From contig CALVWQ010000018.1 in the NCBI GenBank assembly GCA_944367535.1, positions 1 to 36,516 of the forward strand: a stretch of DNA of 36,516 bases. Reading direction: 5' to 3'. The position numbers were made by a program, and so were the translations under genes. The stretch is from an uncultured Clostridia bacterium. GTDB taxonomy: Bacteria > Bacillota > Clostridia > Christensenellales > Borkfalkiaceae. This document shows, in pieces, positions 25,169 through 33,009 of the stretch; the first letter of the stretch is position 1, and each line of letters begins with the position of its first letter. The notes beneath the pieces are model-generated. The model was given only the letters and a program-made list of their open reading frames with translations, was not told where the DNA came from and searched no databases.

Positions 25169-26434
25169 TTATTTTACCGTCTTTCTTCCTAAATCGGCAA
25201 AAACTTGTATCCGCTCGTAAAGGTCCGGAATCTCTTTTACCGTGCGCGGAGAAAACATACCGTATTCAACGCCTTTTTCCGTCGAGACCGCCTCGTGCCC
25301 TATCAGCGCCCACGTCGAATCGATAAGATGCGAATATTCAGGCAAAGCGAGCGCGGCGCACGCAAATTTCTGACGCGGCGAATTTATATCCTCTCCGCTT
25401 ATCTCGAAAAGGATGTATTCGCGGCAGAGTTTTTTAAGCCTTTCGAGCTGCGCGGGCGTATTTCTTGTCGGCATATACGCAATCGCTTTAAATCCCGTCT
25501 TTTTCAATTCCTCGATAAGTTCGGGCAGGAAATCGTCCTCGAATTTTTGAGCCTTCTTATCGCCCGTAACCGAGTCTCCCACATCGCCCAGATACGCGTA
25601 AGCGGGTATCGCGCCGTATTCGGACGCAATTTTTACGAACTCCGCCGCTTCGGGCATTTCCTCATCCGCATCGATATAGAAAAATGCCGTGTCTGCTTTA
25701 AGCACTCCGAGAAGGTCATATAAAAAGTTCTCGTTCGTTTCGTCGAGCAAATACCCCTTTATCTTTTCGGAAACAGTGAGTTTAAGGTCGTCAGTCAAAA
25801 AATTTATGAGAGTTTCGGTTCTTCCGAATCTCGCCGAGAGTTTTGTCGCGAGAGCATAAAGGAGATGCCTTTCGGTTATGCTGCCGCCCTCTGACGCGCA
25901 TGAAAGCGGATAAACGTCCTTTTCAAAGTCCAGATTTATCCCGAACTTGCCGAATTTACCCGTTATAAGTTCGCACATCTTGGCATTTCTATCATTTCTC
26001 TTGCCGCGATAAAACGAAAGGTAATCGTTAAGTTTTTTTACGCTTTGGGCAGGAATGCCGTGCGCTGCCATATATATGCAGTCCTTTTGGTCGGGGTGAT
26101 TGATTTTTCCGAACCCGTGGCGGAATTTTGCGCGAACCTCCACTCCGCAAGTAGAGCCGAGCCCCAATACCGAACATGCCTTTTTAAATTCCGCCGCACC
26201 CGAAAGCGAATCATGGTCCATTATTCCCGCGGAAGTAAGCCCCGCGCGATAAGCCATGTATGCCGCCTTTGTCGGTGAATACGGCGAAAAAGAATAAATA
26301 GTATGTATGTGATTATTTGCATCGTTATCGCGGAAGTGCGGTTTTTCTGTTTCAGAAGCGACAAGTTTTGTCAGTGCGTCAAGCCTTGCTTCCGCGGTTA
26401 CAGCGTTGAGATTGTCAAAAAGTTCTTTATCCAT
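25169..26434 (-). CDS. PHP-domain phosphoesterase
   Basis: 421 residues. The N-terminal part has canonical PHP metal motifs: NNHIHTIYSFS (His42, His44), IMDHDSLSG (Asp73, His74, Asp75) and CGVEVRAKF (Glu99), with more ligands likely further on. PHP proteins hydrolyse phosphate esters with a trinuclear metal centre. The long C-terminal half (about 230-421) includes FFYIDADEEMPEAAEFVKI and KAIAYMPTRNTPAQLERL. First gene of the PHP-SDR-aldolase operon, 86 bp before the SDR. A phosphatase acting on a sugar phosphate of the same pathway fits, but that is inferred. GGTG precedes the start. Confidence 0.85.
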   Translation of the reverse strand: MDKELFDNLNAVTAEARLDALTKLVASETEKPHFRDNDANNHIHTIYSFSPYSPTKAAYMAYRAGLTSAGIMDHDSLSGAAEFKKACSVLGLGSTCGVEVRAKFRHGFGKINHPDQKDCIYMAAHGIPAQSVKKLNDYLSFYRGKRNDRNAKMCELITGKFGKFGINLDFEKDVYPLSCASEGGSITERHLLYALATKLSARFGRTETLINFLTDDLKLTVSEKIKGYLLDETNENFLYDLLGVLKADTAFFYIDADEEMPEAAEFVKIASEYGAIPAYAYLGDVGDSVTGDKKAQKFEDDFLPELIEELKKTGFKAIAYMPTRNTPAQLERLKKLCREYILFEISGEDINSPRQKFACAALALPEYSHLIDSTWALIGHEAVSTEKGVEYGMFSPRTVKEIPDLYERIQVFADLGRKTVK

Positions 26435-26470
26435 TTTTCACCGTTATATATATTTTTTATTTCAATTTAT

Positions 26471-26499
26471 ATTTTACACCAAATTATTTTTATCGTCAA
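26471..26499 (-). promoter_or_regulatory. Promoter of the PHP-SDR-aldolase operon
   Basis: TTGACG (26499-26494), 17-nt spacer, TAAAAT (26476-26471); leader about 30 nt with no operator recognised. Confidence 0.75.
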
Positions 26500-26550
26500 A
26501 CGGTTTATTCAAAATAATCAAAATTTAACGGAAAACTTACTATAAGTACT

Positions 26551-26586
26551 TTAAAAAGAAAAAGCCCCTTAACCTCAAAGGTTAAG
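26551..26586 (-). terminator. Terminator of the 31-residue ORF
   Basis: CTTAACCT/AGGTTAAG perfect stem (26568-26575 and 26579-26586) with 3-nt loop, then GGGGCTTTTTCTTTTT on the minus strand, 40 bp after the stop. Confidence 0.85.
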
Positions 26587-26626
26587 AGCACCTGTCCGTA
26601 ATCCGATTTTCCTCGAATCACGCCGC

Positions 26627-26722
26627 TCAGAAACTACCGTTGACTCTGTTCATCGCATAAATCATCAAAACAGCCAAATCCTGTTTGGTAATTTCTTCGC
26701 CGAAACCGAATAACTTTTTCAT
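26627..26722 (-). CDS. 31-residue peptide with own promoter and terminator
   Basis: ATG 26722 to TGA 26627, preceded by a perfect GGAGG (GGAGGTAACAATG). It reads MKKLFGFGEEITKQDLAVLM then IYAMNRVNGSF. ITKQDLAVLMIYAM resembles the conserved core of S-layer homology domains (ITRQDxAVxxYRA type). Upstream in the same frame, past a stop codon, SFIVAGIGGND also looks SLH-like. So it is either a real small protein or the expressed tail of a decayed SLH protein. It has no signal peptide. The single-gene transcript, from a consensus promoter to an intrinsic terminator, argues for expression. Confidence 0.55.
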   Translation of the reverse strand: MKKLFGFGEEITKQDLAVLMIYAMNRVNGSF

Positions 26723-26852
26723 TGTTACCTCCTTCGCAGACCCTTGTAGTCCGCTTTATAAATCTGTATCATTTCCCCCGATACCGGCAACAATAAAACT
26801 ATTAAGTTGTCTGAAAATCATCAGCATATTTCCGCATCCGATTTTCGCCTAT

Positions 26853-26881
26853 ATTATATATCTCGCATATACCTTTGTCAA
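26853..26881 (-). promoter_or_regulatory. Promoter of the 31-residue ORF
   Basis: Perfect TTGACA (26881-26876), 17-nt spacer, TATAAT (26858-26853). The leader of about 124 nt can form small hairpins (GTATC/GATAC; CGGAC/GTCTG) but matches no riboswitch I know. Confidence 0.8.
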
Positions 26882-26921
26882 CGGATTTAACGTCGAAAAT
26901 AAAAAAATTTTAAATATTTTC

Positions 26922-26966
26922 AAAAAATTTTCATGCGGTTTCGCTATTTACGAAACCGCATGAAAA
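26922..26966 (-). terminator. Terminator downstream of upp
   Basis: CATGCGGTTTCG (26932-26943) pairs perfectly with CGAAACCGCATG (26951-26962), extended by T/A pairs, with TTTTTT following on the minus strand. The 140 bp between it and the upp stop hold no gene. Confidence 0.75.
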
Positions 26967-27106
26967 AAACTGTTGTTTTTTAACTTTTTTAGTTATTTGT
27001 TAACGCATTCGGCAAAGTGTTTGATAAAAAAGCCAAACGGCGTACCGTGACCTTAACGGAACACGGAAAAACCTAACACTCACGCCCCCGAGAAATTTTA
27101 CGTCAG

Positions 27107-27745
27107 TTATTTAGTGCCGAAAATCCTGTCGCCAGCGTCACCGAGCCCCGGAAGAATATAACCGTGTTCGTTGAGACCGCGGTCGAGAGTCGAAACGTAA
27201 ATCTCCACGTCGGGGTGCGATTCGGCGACCTTCTTCACGCCCTCCGGCGCGGCTATTATGGACATGAGTTTTATTTTTTTACAACCGCGCTTTTTGAGAA
27301 GTTCAATCGCCGCGACCGAACTTCCGCCCGTAGCCAGCATTGGGTCGAGCACCATAACCACCTTATCTTCGATGTTTGCGGGCAGTTTGCAATAATACTC
27401 GTGCGGTTCGAGGGTTTCCTCATTTCTGTAAAGTCCTATATGCCCGACCTTTGCCGCCGGGAAAAGCGTGAGCACGCCCTCCACCATTCCGAGTCCCGCG
27501 CGAAGTATCGGTATAATCGCTATAGAATTTTCCTTTACTACCGTCTGCGTAGTTTTTTCGAGCGGTGTTTCCACCTCTATTTCCTGGGTGGGCACGTCCT
27601 TAAAACTTTCATACGCCATAAGCGTGGCAAGTTCCTGAATTATTTCGCGGAACTTTTTCGTATCGGTGTCCTTGTTTCTTATTATTGCAAGCTTGTGCCT
27701 TATAAGCGGATGATCCAATATAAATACGTTCTTATAGTTTTTCAT
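27107..27745 (-). CDS. upp: Uracil phosphoribosyltransferase
   Basis: Converts uracil and PRPP to UMP in pyrimidine salvage. 212 residues, normal length. Family blocks: [16 protein letters not shown] near the N-terminus, [35 protein letters not shown], the PRPP loop [13 protein letters not shown] and the uracil-binding end [13 protein letters not shown]. It follows uraA after 3 bp, with AAAGGAG inside the end of uraA, so uptake and phosphoribosylation of uracil are made together. Confidence 0.98.
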   Translation of the reverse strand: MKNYKNVFILDHPLIRHKLAIIRNKDTDTKKFREIIQELATLMAYESFKDVPTQEIEVETPLEKTTQTVVKENSIAIIPILRAGLGMVEGVLTLFPAAKVGHIGLYRNEETLEPHEYYCKLPANIEDKVVMVLDPMLATGGSSVAAIELLKKRGCKKIKLMSIIAAPEGVKKVAESHPDVEIYVSTLDRGLNEHGYILPGLGDAGDRIFGTK

Positions 27746-27748
27746 AAT

Positions 27749-29266
27749 TTACTCCTTTTTACTCCCGTCCCCGTCGGCGGCGGCAGCCGCGTCGGCTTCG
27801 GCTTGCTGTTTTTCACCGTTTTCGGCATCCTTTGCGGCTTCCTCTTTCTGCACCACGCCGAACATGGTGTCTTCGGTCTCGGTATCGTAAGAAACTTCCT
27901 TGGTAACTTCCGCCTTACCCGGCTTTAACATCACGTTGACTATTATGCCGAGAATGAGCGCGCAGGCTATGCTGGAGATCTGAATAGTGGGGCTTTCGTA
28001 AGAGCCGCCGAAATCGAGAACCAGCCCGCCTATGCCGGTAACGAGTATTGCCGCTACCACGAACAGGTTTTTGCTGTTATCGAGGTCAACATGCTTAAAC
28101 ATTCTGAGCCCCGAAACGGCGATGAACCCGTAAAGCGCAATGCATATCCCGCCCACAACGCAGGTGGGAATACTTTCTATAAACACCATAACGGGATATA
28201 TGAACGCAAGCACTATGCACATTATTGCGGTGGTAAATATCGTCCATACAGAGGCGTTTTTGGTTATAGCCACGCAGCCTATGGACTCGCCGTAGGTGGT
28301 GTTGGGGCAGCCGCCCATGAGCGCGCCGGCAATAGACCCTATACCGTCGCCCAAAAGAGTCCTGTGGAGGCCGGGGTCAGTAAGGAGATCTTTTTTGATT
28401 ATGGAACTTATGTTCTTGTGATCGGCAACGTGTTCGCAGAACACCACCAGCGCCACGGGCGCGAAAGCCAACAGCACCGAAAGCACGCCCGCGCCGTCCA
28501 GTTTCATATCGCCCGAAACAAGTTCTTCAATAGCGCCCACAATGGTTATATCGGGAATCCAGTTATTAAAATCTGCAACGGAGGCAAAGGCTGAAAAGTC
28601 CACCAGCCGGCAATATTCCGAGCCGCAGGCGTTATAGCCTATGAGGGTTATTATCACGGCAAGAACGTACCCCGCCGCCACGCCTATGACGAAAGGTATC
28701 ATCTTCATGCCCTTGGTGCCCTTTACGGAGGCTATGACCGTTACGAGAAAGGTTACTATACCCACGAGTATGGCGAGCAGATTGTAGTTTGCCGTGCTTA
28801 CCGATATATTCATCAGGTTATTCATGGCGGAAGCGGAAAGGGAAAGACCTATGAGCGCCACGGTGGGACCTATTATTACGGGCGGCATAAGTTTATTGAG
28901 CCAGCCCGCGCCCACGAATTTAACAACTATCGCTATTACGGTATAAACCAACCCCGCGATTATCGCGCCTAAAATTATTCCGCAGCAACCGAAAGCGAGC
29001 GCAGTGATCATAGGCGTTATAAATGCGAACGAACTGCCCAAAAACACCGGACTTCTGAATTTTGTAAACAGAATATACACGAGCGTCCCCACGCCCGCAC
29101 CGATAAGTGCCGCCGCCTGATTGAGGTACTGCCCGTTCGGGTCTACCACCATGGGGACGAGCACCGTTGCCGCGATTATCGCAAGCAGTTGCTGGAATGC
29201 GTAAATGAGGTTTTTGCCGAAAGGCGGTTTTTGGTTTACATCATAAACTAAACCGTTGTTGTTCAT
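27749..29266 (-). CDS. uraA: Uracil permease (NCS2 family)
   Basis: Proton-coupled uracil importer in the cytoplasmic membrane. About 14 hydrophobic segments, with the NCS2 start QQLLAIIAATVLVPM and the conserved GALMGGCPNTTYGESIGCVAITKNAS block. Other blocks are MPPVIIGPTVALIGLSLSASAM and FCEHVADHKNIS, as in UraA. The total of 505 residues exceeds the usual 420-440, because of a C-terminal acidic, Ala-rich tail (about 455-505, ending AAAADGDGSKKE) of unknown role. GGGAGGA precedes ATG 29266. It is controlled by the attenuator-like leader just upstream. Confidence 0.95.
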   Translation of the reverse strand: MNNNGLVYDVNQKPPFGKNLIYAFQQLLAIIAATVLVPMVVDPNGQYLNQAAALIGAGVGTLVYILFTKFRSPVFLGSSFAFITPMITALAFGCCGIILGAIIAGLVYTVIAIVVKFVGAGWLNKLMPPVIIGPTVALIGLSLSASAMNNLMNISVSTANYNLLAILVGIVTFLVTVIASVKGTKGMKMIPFVIGVAAGYVLAVIITLIGYNACGSEYCRLVDFSAFASVADFNNWIPDITIVGAIEELVSGDMKLDGAGVLSVLLAFAPVALVVFCEHVADHKNISSIIKKDLLTDPGLHRTLLGDGIGSIAGALMGGCPNTTYGESIGCVAITKNASVWTIFTTAIMCIVLAFIYPVMVFIESIPTCVVGGICIALYGFIAVSGLRMFKHVDLDNSKNLFVVAAILVTGIGGLVLDFGGSYESPTIQISSIACALILGIIVNVMLKPGKAEVTKEVSYDTETEDTMFGVVQKEEAAKDAENGEKQQAEADAAAAADGDGSKKE

Positions 29267-29373
29267 TTGTACATCCTCCCAAAAAATTATTTTCCGTACC
29301 GTCTGCGACGGTATTATTCAGCCGATAATCAGAAAAACCAAGCCGTATTGTCAGGCGAGGTCATGCCGCCGCA

Positions 29374-29402
29374 TAAAAAAAGAAGTCCTTAAAAAGGACT
29401 TC
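29374..29402 (-). terminator. Attenuator terminator in the uraA leader
   Basis: GAAGTCCTT/AAGGACTTC (29402-29394 and 29390-29382) with 3-nt loop, followed by TTTTTTT on the minus strand, about 110 nt before uraA. The stop codon of the leader peptide overlaps the base of the stem. Confidence 0.85.
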
Positions 29403-29511
29403 AAAAGAAAAGGCGATTTTTTAAACACGATGACTTTAAAAGGAAATGAGGAAAGACGACGATATTTGTTTCTGCCGATATCGAAATGTTTTGATACGAT
29501 AATCTTTCCAT
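29401..29511 (-). CDS. 36-residue leader peptide of uraA-upp
   Basis: ATG 29511 (with GGGAGTG upstream, 19 nt after the predicted transcript start) to TGA 29403-29401. It reads MERLSYQNISISAETNIVVF then PHFLLKSSCLKNRLFF. The last codons are U-rich (CTT TTC TTT TGA) and the stop sits on the first bases of the terminator stem. A ribosome that follows RNA polymerase closely would therefore cover the hairpin. This is the architecture of the enterobacterial pyrBI leader, where UTP shortage makes the polymerase pause at U runs. No sequence similarity to PyrL is claimed. Confidence 0.6.
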   Translation of the reverse strand: MERLSYQNISISAETNIVVFPHFLLKSSCLKNRLFF

Positions 29512-29536
29512 AAATCACTCCCGAACCATCTTTTTG

Positions 29537-29565
29537 ATTATATCACACCACAAATTTTTTTGCAA
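29537..29565 (-). promoter_or_regulatory. Promoter of the uraA-upp operon
   Basis: TTGCAA (29565-29560), 17-nt spacer, TATAAT (29542-29537), with start near 29530. Confidence 0.75.
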
Positions 29566-29596
29566 GCGTTTTTTAAAAACCCGAAATATTTTTTAA

Positions 29597-30514
29597 TCAG
29601 CCTTCAAGACTTTCTAAATACAGACACGCATTCGTTGCCGCGACGCCGCCGTCAGCCACCGCGGTGACGACCTGACGCACCGCCTTCGTACGGCAGTCCC
29701 CCGCCACGAAAAGCCCCTCCGTGCGCGTCTTGCAAGTTTCATCTGCAATGATATAACCGTCTTTGTCTATGTCGACGACGTCGGCAAACGCCTTATTGTC
29801 GGGAACCTGTCCTATCGCGACGAACACCGCAGGAATTTCGTGAATGCGCATCTCTCCGTTTTCGTCTTTATATTCGATTGCTGTCAGTTCCTTGTCGCCT
29901 ATAAAATCGGTAACGCTCGTATTGGGGCGCACTTCGATATTCTCTTTTGCGCGAAGGGCCTTTACAAGCCCCTTGTCACCGAAAAATTTATCGAAAAGCG
30001 TATATACATATACCTTTTTACAGTAGCTCGCCAAAAGCAGCGAATATTGAAGCGCGGTATTTGCGTCGCCGATTACAGCCACTTCCCTTCCCTTATAAAA
30101 CGCACCGTCGCATATAGCGCAATAATAAACGCCGTGCCCGACAAGGTCGTCGCGACCCGACTTGGTTCTCAAATGCTTATGCTTCACGCCGGCGGCTATA
30201 ATCACGCTCTTTGCGTAATACTCGTTGTATTCGGTCTTTACGGTAAAACTTCCGTCATCAAGTTTTATTATCTTGACGGCTTTTTCTATTTCGAAGTCCG
30301 CGCCCATCGAGGTTATCTGTTCAAAGAGATTGTCTGCAAACTGCTCGCCGCTTATTTCCTTTATTGAAGGATAATTTTCAAGGCGAGGCGAAGTCGCAAT
30401 CTGACCGCCGAGGCTTTCGCTCTCCAACACCAATACGGTTTTACTGTTGCGCAGTGCGTACAGCGCGGCGGTCATACCCGCCGCGCCTCCGCCTATCACT
30501 ATGATATCGTACAT
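29597..30514 (-). CDS. trxB: Thioredoxin-reductase-like flavoprotein without NADPH motifs
   Basis: 305 residues. FAD-binding GGGAAGMTAAL at 8-18, redox pair Cys132-Cys135 (YYCAICDG) and a C-terminal FAD block (GLFVAGDCRTKAVRQVVTAV) place it in the low-molecular-weight TrxB family. The NADPH domain is atypical: the GxGxxA loop reads GDANTA (149-154) and the 2'-phosphate-binding HRRxxxR is replaced by TLFDKFFGDK (172-181). This resembles ferredoxin-dependent thioredoxin reductases known from clostridia. Its start overlaps the nrdD stop by 1 nt (TGATG), so it probably reduces the redoxin domain of that protein. The electron donor is inferred. Confidence 0.88.
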   Translation of the reverse strand: MYDIIVIGGGAAGMTAALYALRNSKTVLVLESESLGGQIATSPRLENYPSIKEISGEQFADNLFEQITSMGADFEIEKAVKIIKLDDGSFTVKTEYNEYYAKSVIIAAGVKHKHLRTKSGRDDLVGHGVYYCAICDGAFYKGREVAVIGDANTALQYSLLLASYCKKVYVYTLFDKFFGDKGLVKALRAKENIEVRPNTSVTDFIGDKELTAIEYKDENGEMRIHEIPAVFVAIGQVPDNKAFADVVDIDKDGYIIADETCKTRTEGLFVAGDCRTKAVRQVVTAVADGGVAATNACLYLESLEG

Positions 30515-32889
30515 CAGTTATTCACGCTCTCAATATATTTTCTTATTTCGCTCGCGTTGTCGTAAGCCTTTATGCCGTCACCCTCGGGAACGAGAAGCGT
30601 AGGAGCTTTCTTGACGCCGTATCGAAGCGTGGTTTCTTTTTCTTCTTCGGCATTAACTACTTTATATTTAATACCCGCCTTGTCGAGCATCATTTTGCTC
30701 GTCTTGCAGTTGGGACACCCGTTCCTTGTAAAGAGAATGGGCGTGGTAAGAGTTTCCTCCTCATGTTTTTCGCACTGTTTCGCGCCCGCCCCTGCGGCGT
30801 TTTTCGCATGGAAATGCGAGTTGGCTATGTCGTAAACCTTTCTGTCCGCAAACTCTGCGCGCTTACCGTCGTTCCAGTTCTGTACGGGACGATAATATCC
30901 GGTTATTCGGCTGTAAACTTCCGTCGTCTTTCCGCACACGGGACATTTATAGACCTCTCCGGGAATATATCCGTGGTCGGAGCATACCGAATACGTAGGT
31001 GACATCGTATAATAAGGAAGTTTATAATTTTCGGCTATCTTGCGCACGAGATTTGCCGCCGCTTTCCAGTCGGGAAGTTTCTGACCGAGGAAGGCATGGA
31101 AAACCGTACCGGAAGTATAAAGCGTCTGCAAGTCGTCCTGAATGTCGAGAGCCGTGAATATGTCGTCAGTAAATCCTACGGGCAGATGCGAACTGTTGGT
31201 ATAATACGGCGTCTTGTCGCAATCCGAAGCGGTGATGATATCGGGATAACGCTTTTTATCATGCTTGGCAAGACGGAAAGACGTGGATTCCGCAGGAGTC
31301 GCTTCGAGATTGTAAAGGTCTCCGTACAACTCCTGATAGTCGGAAAGTTTGTTTCTCATGAAATTGAGTACGTTTTTGGTAAAAGTCTGCGCCTCGGGCG
31401 CCGTCATGTCTTTTCTAATCCATGCCGCGTTCAGACATGCCTCGTTCATACCGACCAGACCTATCGTAGAGAAATGGTTGTTGAACGTGCCGAGATATCT
31501 CTTTGTATAAGGATAAAGCCCCGCGTCGAGAAGTTTCGTAATGGTATCCCTCTTGACTTTAAGAGACCTCGCCGCTATATCCATGAGATGAGTGAGTCTC
31601 TCGTAGAACTCTTCCTCTGTCTTTGAAAGGTATGCTATTCTCGGCATATTTATCGTAACGACGCCGACCGAACCGGTACTTTCGCCGCTTCCGAAATAAC
31701 CGCCCGACTTTTTGCGGAGTTCCCTCAAATCCAGCCTTAAACGACAGCACATGCTGCGCACGTCCGAGGGTTCCATGTCGGAATTTATATAGTTGGAAAA
31801 ATACGGAGTGCCGTATTTCGCGGTCATTTCGAAGAGAAGTTTGTTGTTCTCGGTTTCGGACCAATCGAAATCTCTCGTAATCGAATATGTGGGAATGGGA
31901 TACTGGAATCCGCGGCCGTTGGCGTCGCCTTCTATCATTATTTCGATGAAGGCTTTGTTCACCATCGCCATTTCTTTCACGCAATCTTTATATTTAAAGT
32001 CCATCTCCTTCCCGCCGACGATGGCATTCATTTCGGCGAGGTCGTTCGGCACCACCCAGTCGAGCGTAACGTTCGTAAACGGAGACTGCGTGCCCCAGCG
32101 CGACGGAGTATTCACGCCGTAAATGAACGACTGAATACACTGCTTTACTTCTTTATAAGTAAGGTTATCTACCTTGACGAAAGGCGCGAGATATGTGTCA
32201 AAAGACGAAAAAGCCTGCGCGCCCGCCCATTCGTTCTGCATTATGCCGAGGAAGTTTACCATCTGATTGCATAAAGTAGACAGATGAGATGCGGGAGAAG
32301 ACGTGATTTTGCCGGGAACGCCGCCGAGCCCCTCTTTGATGAGTTGCCTTAAAGACCAGCCCGCGCAATAACCCGTCAGCATGGAAAGGTCGTGAATGTG
32401 CAGGTCCGCATTCCTGTGAGCTTCCGCGATTTCTTCGTCGTATACTTCTGACAGCCAATAATTTGCGGTAACCGCACCCGAGTTGGAAAGAATAAGACCT
32501 CCGACCGAATAAGTTACTGTCGAATTCTCCTTGACGCGCCAGTCGGATACTTTGAGATAATCGTCGACTATCTTTTTATAGTCTACGAGCGTAGCTTTTA
32601 TGTTACGGACTTTCTCGCGCTGCTTGCGATAAAGTATATAGCTTTTGGCAACGTCGACAAACCCCGCCTGTATAAGCACGACTTCCGCGCTGTCCTGTAT
32701 ATCCTCGACGTTTATCACGTTGTCTTTGATTTTCTTGGAAAAATCAGCAGCGACCCGAAGGGTAAGCATGTTGAGAATATCCGCCGTATAATTGACCTGT
32801 TTTGCGTTAAACGCCTTGGATAACGCCGTTGCAATTTTGGACATGTCGAACTCGACAAGACCTCCGTCCCTTTTCCTGACCTGAAACAT
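30514..32889 (-). CDS. nrdD: Anaerobic ribonucleoside-triphosphate reductase fused to a glutaredoxin-like domain
   Basis: Class III ribonucleotide reductase, makes dNTPs anaerobically. 791 residues: ATP-cone (about 3-90), catalytic barrel (including DLHIHDLSML and the MCCRLRLDLRE region with the thiyl-radical Cys), zinc site CPVCGKTTEV, and the glycyl-radical loop RITGYYRPVQNWN with Gly at about 664. Residues about 716-791 form an extra redoxin domain (TPILFTRNGCPNCKTSKMML, Cys725-Cys728, cis-Pro in KKAPTLLV). E. coli-type NrdD uses formate; thioredoxin/glutaredoxin-dependent NrdD types exist, and the fused domain points to that type. GGGGAGGAT precedes ATG 32889. The activase nrdG is not in the window. 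Confidence 0.95.
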   Translation of the reverse strand: MFQVRKRDGGLVEFDMSKIATALSKAFNAKQVNYTADILNMLTLRVAADFSKKIKDNVINVEDIQDSAEVVLIQAGFVDVAKSYILYRKQREKVRNIKATLVDYKKIVDDYLKVSDWRVKENSTVTYSVGGLILSNSGAVTANYWLSEVYDEEIAEAHRNADLHIHDLSMLTGYCAGWSLRQLIKEGLGGVPGKITSSPASHLSTLCNQMVNFLGIMQNEWAGAQAFSSFDTYLAPFVKVDNLTYKEVKQCIQSFIYGVNTPSRWGTQSPFTNVTLDWVVPNDLAEMNAIVGGKEMDFKYKDCVKEMAMVNKAFIEIMIEGDANGRGFQYPIPTYSITRDFDWSETENNKLLFEMTAKYGTPYFSNYINSDMEPSDVRSMCCRLRLDLRELRKKSGGYFGSGESTGSVGVVTINMPRIAYLSKTEEEFYERLTHLMDIAARSLKVKRDTITKLLDAGLYPYTKRYLGTFNNHFSTIGLVGMNEACLNAAWIRKDMTAPEAQTFTKNVLNFMRNKLSDYQELYGDLYNLEATPAESTSFRLAKHDKKRYPDIITASDCDKTPYYTNSSHLPVGFTDDIFTALDIQDDLQTLYTSGTVFHAFLGQKLPDWKAAANLVRKIAENYKLPYYTMSPTYSVCSDHGYIPGEVYKCPVCGKTTEVYSRITGYYRPVQNWNDGKRAEFADRKVYDIANSHFHAKNAAGAGAKQCEKHEEETLTTPILFTRNGCPNCKTSKMMLDKAGIKYKVVNAEEEKETTLRYGVKKAPTLLVPEGDGIKAYDNASEIRKYIESVNN

Positions 32890-32924
32890 TCTTTATCCTC
32901 CCCGTTAAATTTGTGAACGTTATT

Positions 32925-32953
32925 ACTATACCACCCCGTCAAAAAATTGTCAA
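32925..32953 (-). promoter_or_regulatory. Promoter of nrdD-trxB
   Basis: TTGACA (32953-32948), 17-nt spacer, TATAGT (32930-32925), about 30 nt leader to the nrdD start. Confidence 0.82.
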
Positions 32954-32960
32954 GGAAATA

Positions 32961-33008
32961 TCACAATATTTTGTTGGAAAAATTTTCAAAAAACACAATA
33001 TATTGTGG
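32961..33008 (-). promoter_or_regulatory. Pair of NrdR boxes
   Basis: ACACAATATATTGTGG (32993-33008) and TCACAATATTTTGTTG (32961-32976) match the NrdR box ACACwATATmTwGTGT. Their centres are 32 bp apart, three helical turns, the typical NrdR spacing, and they lie just upstream of the -35 box. NrdR with dATP would repress the operon. nrdR itself is not in the window. Confidence 0.85.
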
Positions 33009-33009
33009 T

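Noticed and set aside
26723-26846. Known riboswitch in the leader of the 31-residue ORF
   Set aside because: Compared by eye with c-di-GMP, guanidine, fluoride, preQ1, glutamine and Mn motifs; none of their conserved cores is present.
26985-27085. Plus-strand reading FGKVFDKKAKRRTVTLTEHG, which resembles a piece of SecA or a MarR protein
   Set aside because: About 25 codons, no start, ribosome site or neighbouring homologous sequence; treated as chance similarity.
29267-29530. PyrR-binding anti-antiterminator in the uraA leader
   Set aside because: No conserved PyrR-loop sequence found; only the leader ORF and the single terminator are visible.
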